A stretch of 64,000 nt of DNA from Bacteroidota bacterium. Its GTDB lineage: Bacteria > Bacteroidota > Bacteroidia > AKYH767-A > OLB10. Shown here in pieces: positions 59,488-64,000 of the stretch. The stretch covers positions 62,001 to 126,000 of the forward strand of contig JADKFV010000007.1 of the NCBI GenBank assembly GCA_016717325.1, written 5' to 3'. Within the stretch, counting starts at the first letter, position 1. Each line of letters opens with the position of its first letter. Made by a program: the position numbers and the translations under genes. The notes beneath the pieces are model-generated. The model had not been told where the DNA came from, did not search any database, and saw only the letters and a program-made list of their open reading frames with translations.

Positions 59488-59985
59488 ATGAAAGCGAAAA
59501 AAATAATTCACGCTGTTTTTATGATATCAGTATTCGCATTAATTGTAAGCAGCTGCAAAAAAGACAAAGCCGAAGAAGATGCCAATCAAGCACTTATTGA
59601 TGAAGTAAATTCATCGGGCTACACTTATTATCAGCAAGAAACTTTGCTCAGCGGAGTATCACCTAGCCCACACGGATCTTTCAAGTTGCGATTTAATAAT
59701 GTTGCAAAAGCTGCGCTTGACTCTACCGGTGAGCTGCCGGTTGGCAATTCTTTTCCTACCGGTTCCATTATTGTAAAAGAATTATTTGTTGGCACCACCC
59801 TCGACCAATTTGCAGTTATGAAAAAAGATGCTTCGAATGCCAATGCCGGCAGTGGGTGGGTTTGGGCCGAGTTTAAACCCGATGGAACAGTAACATATAG
59901 TGCCGCCAATAAAGGTAGCGGTTGTATTGGGTGCCATAGCGGAACGCCTAACCGTGACCTTACACGTACCTTCGATTTGCATTAA
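59488..59985 (+). CDS. Cytochrome P460-like lipoprotein with a c-type heme site
   Basis: A 165-residue lipoprotein (signal ALIVSSCKKDK, lipobox VSSC) whose mature part resembles cytochrome P460-family domains: ELPVGNSFPTGSIIVKELF, FAVMKKDAS and GSGWVWAEFKPDGTVTYSA. The C-terminal GSGCIGCHSGTPNRDLTRTF carries a CxxCH motif for covalent heme. Family members include oxidases of hydroxylamine and small electron-transfer proteins; the function here is unknown. It is a single-gene unit between lnt and the NSS transporter. The gap that follows (59986-60284) is AT-rich with no credible gene. Confidence 0.83.
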   Translation: MKAKKIIHAVFMISVFALIVSSCKKDKAEEDANQALIDEVNSSGYTYYQQETLLSGVSPSPHGSFKLRFNNVAKAALDSTGELPVGNSFPTGSIIVKELFVGTTLDQFAVMKKDASNANAGSGWVWAEFKPDGTVTYSAANKGSGCIGCHSGTPNRDLTRTFDLH

Positions 59986-60284
59986 CGATATTTTTCAAAG
60001 TATTAAAGAAATTAAAATTGTTTTATCATAGGCTCAATATGTTTGCGATATTTTTTACATACTGCGAAAATAGTACCTGCATTTATCGAGCGATTATTTT
60101 TATAAAACAGATTTAGCAAAATCATAATTTTTATTATTAAAATAGCTTTAATTCCCAACAATTTACTGGCCTCCACATTTGAATTCTTTTTGTTATTGAG
60201 ATAAATATTTTCACATCGAATATTATTTCTATATTTCGCCATCGATATCTTCATCACAATTTTTACTAAACAAAATTTATTTGT

Positions 60285-61835
60285 ATGACACAAAACAAAG
60301 AAGCGTGGGGTTCGCGCATAGGTCTCATTTTAGCAATGGCCGGCAATGCTGTAGGGCTGGGAAACTTTCTTCGATTTCCGGTACAGGCCGTGCAAAATGG
60401 CGGTGGCTCATTTATCATTCCGTATTTAATTTGCTTTTTATTAATGGGTATTCCACTCCTGTATGTCGAGTGGGCTATGGGTCGGTTTGGGGGTAAGCAT
60501 GGCCATCATTCCACACCATTTATTTTAGGGTCTATGGACAAGCGTAAGTTTTGGAAGTACATTGGCGTTTTTGGTATTTTTACAAATCTTGCTGTGGCGG
60601 CATATTATTGCTACCTCGAAAGCTGGACTTTATCATGGGCTTATCATTCTGTGGTGGGCACATTTGCCGGCAAAAGTCAAGATGAGGTGTCAGCCATTTT
60701 CGGCAACTATGTTTCGCTTAGCAGTGCCGAGCCAATTATTTTTTGGGTAATATGTTTATTGATGAACACCTACATTCTTAGCAAGGGCTTAAGTGGTGGT
60801 GTAGAAAAAGTTGCGAAAATTGGCATGCCTCTTCTTATTTTATTCGGAGTGTTTTTAGCTATTAAAGGAGTGACATTACATGCGGGAGAAGATGGTGCAG
60901 TTAACGATGGAACTATGGGCTTAAACTTTTTATGGACGCCCGATTTTTCAACCATATGGTCGGCCAAAGTTTGGCTTGCCGCGGCAGGGCAAATATTTTT
61001 TACGCTCTCCGTTGGTATGGGTTCAATACAATGTTATGCCTCGTATGTAAAACCAAAAGATGATATAGCCCTCAATGCAATGAGTGCCGGATGGATGAAC
61101 GAATTTGTTGAAGTTGTGCTTGGAAGTTGCATCATCATTCCTATTTCGATTGGATATTTAGGAATAGATAAAGTGGTAGAAATGACAAAAACCGGAGGCC
61201 TAGGTTTAGGATTTAAAACATTGCCTTATTTGTTTCAACAATGGGGAAGTACAATGTCGGTTATAGCGGGGCTTATGTGGTTTGGACTTTTGTTTTTTGC
61301 CGGCATCACATCATCATTGGCAATGGGTACACCTTGCATGGGATTTATGCAGGACGAATATGGATGGAGTCGCGAAAAATCTGCCTGGTCATTTGGTGCT
61401 GTTGTTTTAATTTTAGGATTGCCTACAGTTTTATTTTTTAATCTCGGTGTGTTTGACGAATACGATTATTGGGCCGGTACTGTCTCGCTTGTAATATTTG
61501 CATTGATAGAAATTATTTTATTCGGTTGGGTATTTGGAATGGAAAAAGGATGGCTCGAAATTACCGATGGTGCCGATATCAAAGTGCCGCGCATTATGAT
61601 TTACCTGATTAAATTTGTTACTCCTATTTTATTGGGCTTTGTATTTTTTATGAGTCTCGATGAAATAATAACCAAGGCCACCGACTTCTCATCAACTCCT
61701 GTTGTATTATCTCGTTTACTTTTGCTTGGGCTTTGGATTGGCATTGCACTGCTTGTTCGCAACGCATATTACAAGCGCATACGCGAAGGACGTTTCTTAA
61801 ATATGGATGACATTAAATCGAAAAATAAAAAATAA
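60285..61835 (+). CDS. Sodium-dependent transporter, neurotransmitter:sodium symporter family
   Basis: A 516-residue LeuT-fold secondary transporter with about twelve membrane segments, importing amino acids with sodium. TM1 is the family hallmark: GSRIGLILAMAGNAVGLGNF followed by RFPVQAVQNGGGSF; TM6 and TM8 regions are visible around FFTLSVGMGSIQCYAS and LLFFAGITSSLAMGT. A tiny membrane protein gene (61841-61987) follows after 5 nt, matching the MetP-MetS arrangement of methionine/alanine importers. The substrate is therefore perhaps methionine or alanine, by inference. Confidence 0.95.
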   Translation: MTQNKEAWGSRIGLILAMAGNAVGLGNFLRFPVQAVQNGGGSFIIPYLICFLLMGIPLLYVEWAMGRFGGKHGHHSTPFILGSMDKRKFWKYIGVFGIFTNLAVAAYYCYLESWTLSWAYHSVVGTFAGKSQDEVSAIFGNYVSLSSAEPIIFWVICLLMNTYILSKGLSGGVEKVAKIGMPLLILFGVFLAIKGVTLHAGEDGAVNDGTMGLNFLWTPDFSTIWSAKVWLAAAGQIFFTLSVGMGSIQCYASYVKPKDDIALNAMSAGWMNEFVEVVLGSCIIIPISIGYLGIDKVVEMTKTGGLGLGFKTLPYLFQQWGSTMSVIAGLMWFGLLFFAGITSSLAMGTPCMGFMQDEYGWSREKSAWSFGAVVLILGLPTVLFFNLGVFDEYDYWAGTVSLVIFALIEIILFGWVFGMEKGWLEITDGADIKVPRIMIYLIKFVTPILLGFVFFMSLDEIITKATDFSSTPVVLSRLLLLGLWIGIALLVRNAYYKRIREGRFLNMDDIKSKNKK

Positions 61836-61840
61836 TAAAT

Positions 61841-61987
61841 ATGAATACTACAGCATTGATAATGATGATAACATCGCTTAGCGTTGTTACGCTTGTAACT
61901 GCATATTATTTTTACCATGCATTTACCACACCGCCAAAACCAATCGATGACGGACATCAGGATATTAATCGTCCCGATTTTACCTGA
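61841..61987 (+). CDS. MetS-like small subunit of the NSS transporter
   Basis: A 48-residue protein with one membrane helix (ALIMMITSLSVVTLVTAYYF) and a short polar tail (HAFTTPPKPIDDGHQD). The position 5 nt after the NSS transporter gene, the size and the single helix match the MetS-type small subunits required by MetP-like transporters. It ends in TGA. The frame was too short for the usual length cut-off and was read directly from the sequence. Confidence 0.8.
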   Translation: MNTTALIMMITSLSVVTLVTAYYFYHAFTTPPKPIDDGHQDINRPDFT

Positions 61988-62049
61988 TACTTTTTTTGAA
62001 AAAATTTATAGTTGACATCTTAACGTTAGCATTATAATTTTCTACATCG

Positions 62050-62472
62050 ATGAAAGAATTTGACATGACATTGCTGCACGACTTACCTCGTGCAGCAATT
62101 TTTATTATTGAGCACTTGCAACAGTCCAAAAAAAATATTGTTGCTTTTTATGGCGCAATGGGCGCAGGCAAAACAACATTGATAAAAGAAATCTGTAAAC
62201 AATTGAATGTTACCTCTACCACATCGAGCCCAACGTTTTCCATTGTGAATGAATATGTGTGCAACGATGGCCGCACCATTTATCATTTCGATTGTTATCG
62301 CATAGAAAAACAAAACGAATTTTTCGACCTCGGTTACGAAGAATATTTTTACGACAACAATGCGCTTTGCTTTATTGAATGGCCCAAAAAAATTGAACAG
62401 CTTCTTCCAGACGATAGAGTAAATGTTTATTTGGAAATGGTGAATGGAAAGAGGATGCTGAAGTTGGAGTAG
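62050..62472 (+). CDS. tsaE: tRNA threonylcarbamoyladenosine biosynthesis ATPase TsaE
   Basis: ATPase that activates the TsaB-TsaD complex making t6A37 in tRNAs. The 140-residue length is typical. Walker A is GAMGAGKTTLIKEIC; STTSSPTFSIVNEY is the switch-I-like block, and YHFDCYRIE and EYFYDNNALCFIEWPKKIEQ are the conserved C-terminal blocks. It precedes alanine dehydrogenase on the same strand, a recurrent Bacteroidota pair. Confidence 0.95.
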   Translation: MKEFDMTLLHDLPRAAIFIIEHLQQSKKNIVAFYGAMGAGKTTLIKEICKQLNVTSTTSSPTFSIVNEYVCNDGRTIYHFDCYRIEKQNEFFDLGYEEYFYDNNALCFIEWPKKIEQLLPDDRVNVYLEMVNGKRMLKLE

Positions 62473-62593
62473 AATGTGTTCTTTATCTGCTTAAGAATGT
62501 GTGCGATATTCTTTTCATAAAATATTGCATTTGCATAAATATGTTTACCTTCATGCACCAAAAAATAAAAAAGCATCTATTCATTTTTCAAAT

Positions 62594-63823
62594 ATGAATA
62601 TAAATATTTCTCCGGCAGGTATGTCGGCATTGGCGCAATCGGGCGCATTTAGTACACAGGAAAGTTTGCTCGAAGTTCGCAGACAAAAAAAAGAATTGTT
62701 CATAGGCATTCCCAAAGAAACATCGTTTCAGGAGAATAGAATATCGCTGGTGCCCGAAAGCGTTGCATTGTTGATTAACAACGGTCACCGTATACGTATA
62801 GAAGCCGGTGCGGGCAGCAACGCCACTTTTACCGATAACGATTACAGCGAGGCCGGTGCCGAAATAGTTTACAGCCCTGCCGAAGTGTACGAAAGTGATA
62901 TTATTTTAAAAGTAGCGCCATTAAGTACGGAAGAATTGTCACTCACAAAAGATAAGCAAACCATCATTAGTATTGTGCAGGCACATTCTCAAAACAAAGA
63001 ATATTTCAAGCACCTCTCACAAAAAAAAATAACCGGCATTGGGTTCGAATACATTAAAGACCAAACGGATCTCATTCCTGTAATTCGTGCTATGAGCGAA
63101 ATTGTTGGCAGCACTGCCATACTAATCGCAGCCGAATATCTTACCAAAGACAATAATGGGCAGGGAATAATACTTGGAGGAATAACAGGCATACCACCTA
63201 CCGAAATAGTGATACTTGGTGCCGGTACAGTGGGTGAATATGCTGCACGCGCAGCAATAGGTTTAGGAGCAAACGTAAAAGTATTTGACAGCAGTGTTTA
63301 CAGATTAAAGCGGTTGCAAAACAATATCGGAAGACGTGTATATACATCTACCATTAACCCGCGATTGTTGCGCGAAACCTTACATACTGCCGATGTTGCA
63401 ATTGGTGCAATATACTCAACCGATGGCCGCACGCCATGCATTGTGAGCGAAGAAATGGTAAGCGAAATGCGATATGGTTCGGTGATAGTGGATGTGAGTA
63501 TAGACCAGGGCGGATGTTTCGAAACCAGTGAAGTGACCAATCATAATAAGCCCACATTCCGAAAGTATGGTGTGATACATTATTGTGTTCCCAACATTGC
63601 ATCGCGTGTTTCGCGCACGGCATCATATGCACTTAGCAATATATTTACTCCCATACTGAGCAGCATGGCCGATGTTGGTGGTATGGAAGAACTGTTGTGG
63701 CAAGATGTAAACGTGCGCCATGGTGTGTATATGTTTAAAGGCACAAGTACAAATAAATTTATAAGCGATTACTTCAATTTGCCTTTTCGTGATATCGATT
63801 TAATAATGGCGAGTAGAATTTAG
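62594..63823 (+). CDS. ald: Alanine dehydrogenase
   Basis: NAD-dependent enzyme interconverting alanine and pyruvate plus ammonia. About 409 residues from ATG 62594; an upstream frame extension to 62501 looks non-coding. Motifs visible are IGIPKETSFQENRISLVPES (substrate-binding Arg/Lys), LKVAPLSTEE, SIVQAHSQNKE (catalytic His), and the Rossmann loop VILGAGTVGEYAARAAIGLG. IVDVSIDQGGCFETSE is the family signature. The Bacteroidota form has an N-terminal extension (MNINISPAGMSALAQSG), as seen here. The gene ends before a repeat-rich right edge. Confidence 0.95.
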   Translation: MNINISPAGMSALAQSGAFSTQESLLEVRRQKKELFIGIPKETSFQENRISLVPESVALLINNGHRIRIEAGAGSNATFTDNDYSEAGAEIVYSPAEVYESDIILKVAPLSTEELSLTKDKQTIISIVQAHSQNKEYFKHLSQKKITGIGFEYIKDQTDLIPVIRAMSEIVGSTAILIAAEYLTKDNNGQGIILGGITGIPPTEIVILGAGTVGEYAARAAIGLGANVKVFDSSVYRLKRLQNNIGRRVYTSTINPRLLRETLHTADVAIGAIYSTDGRTPCIVSEEMVSEMRYGSVIVDVSIDQGGCFETSEVTNHNKPTFRKYGVIHYCVPNIASRVSRTASYALSNIFTPILSSMADVGGMEELLWQDVNVRHGVYMFKGTSTNKFISDYFNLPFRDIDLIMASRI

Positions 63824-63885
63824 GGAAATTAATGATTAAGAATTGAAAATGATGAATGATGGGGGAATTAGAAATAAAGTGTGGG

Positions 63886-63909
63886 ATTGTTTGTGAGGAC
63901 ACAAACAAT
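63886..63909. terminator. Hairpin downstream of ald
   Basis: Perfect 10-bp stem ATTGTTTGTG / CACAAACAAT with a 4-nt loop, 62 nt after the ald stop. It lacks a T run on the plus strand, so it may be a weak or factor-dependent terminator. Confidence 0.5.
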
Positions 63910-64000
63910 GGCTGACGCAAAAATGACCAATGACAAGTATTCAATGACAAGCATTTCAATAACTCAATAACAAAACAACCAGTAACAAAGTAACCAACAA
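63910..64000. repeat. Low-complexity AATGACCAATGACA / AATAACTC array at the right edge
   Basis: 7- and 8-bp-spaced units of AATGACA, CAATAAC and ACCAGTAAC type run to the window end. They are reverse-complement relatives of the array at 34841-34916. The array may continue beyond the window. Confidence 0.6.

Noticed and set aside
60012..60293. 93-residue minus-strand open frame before the NSS transporter
   Set aside because: Low-complexity Lys/Ile/Asn composition from AT-rich DNA, no family resemblance, and it overlaps the transporter start.

Overview
The window is AT-rich chromosomal DNA from a member of the Bacteroidota. Several things point there. Promoters have the TTG / 19-20 nt / TAnnTTTG form (clear examples at 2707-2737, 34795-34825 and 41472-41501). 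Three large secreted proteins end in type IX secretion (T9SS) C-terminal domains. Leaders are A-rich without Shine-Dalgarno motifs, and the gene pairings (tsaE-ald, cyoE-cox3, DUF255, rfaE2, a 29-aa COX24-like basic protein) are typical of the phylum. I cannot fix the family; a Chitinophagales-like lineage is a guess. No rRNA, tRNA, CRISPR array, transposase or phage gene was seen.

Layout. 0-2.3 kb: end of an NtrY-like sensor kinase converging on thiL. 2.7-8.1 kb: a suf Fe-S assembly operon (sufA, sufB, sufC, sufD) interrupted twice by S23-type four-helix-bundle genes, each bracketed by inverted arrays of 7-bp repeats. 8.2-17.4 kb: two very large exported proteins on the minus strand, an alpha-2-macroglobulin-like protein and a phytase-like/PhoX-like T9SS protein. 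18.2-21.6 kb: an LpxH-like phosphoesterase, a glycosyltransferase and a GH1 glycosidase. 21.7-30.6 kb: P-type ATPase, SLOG-like protein, RluF, DEAD-box helicase, DeoC and a DUF255 protein. 31-36.5 kb: bifunctional PaaZ, a ParE-type toxin-antitoxin pair, a bacilliredoxin and a PcaF/PaaJ-type thiolase. 36.6-41.4 kb: heme O synthase, cytochrome oxidase subunit III, an HD hydrolase, RNase G/E and the COX24-like protein. 41.7-51.1 kb: a T9SS surface-protein cluster containing a reconstructed protein of about 2,450 codons. 51.2-59.3 kb: heptose nucleotidyltransferase, flippase-like protein, PanC, S41 protease, dCMP deaminase, O-antigen ligase-like protein and Lnt. 59.5-63.8 kb: c-heme lipoprotein, NSS transporter with its MetS-like small subunit, TsaE and alanine dehydrogenase.

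Two themes run through the window. First, at least eight genes (sufD, the A2M gene, GH1, the DEAD helicase, paaZ, the toxin, the giant T9SS gene and dCMP deaminase) are broken by single-base changes in short homopolymers, and restoring the base restores a family-length protein. This looks like sequencing or assembly error rather than biology. Two in-frame TGA codons (sufD, and the T9SS gene at 41687-43213) are not explained that way. Second, heptad repeat arrays start 0-4 nt after stop codons (sufA, sufB, paaZ) and end 2-7 nt before start codons (sufB, sufC, paaZ). Around the two S23 genes they form inverted pairs, so the S23 reading frame would lie in a large RNA loop. That is the layout of the classical 23S rRNA intervening sequences, but here it is inside an operon mRNA. 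This is the best candidate in the window for an undescribed system.
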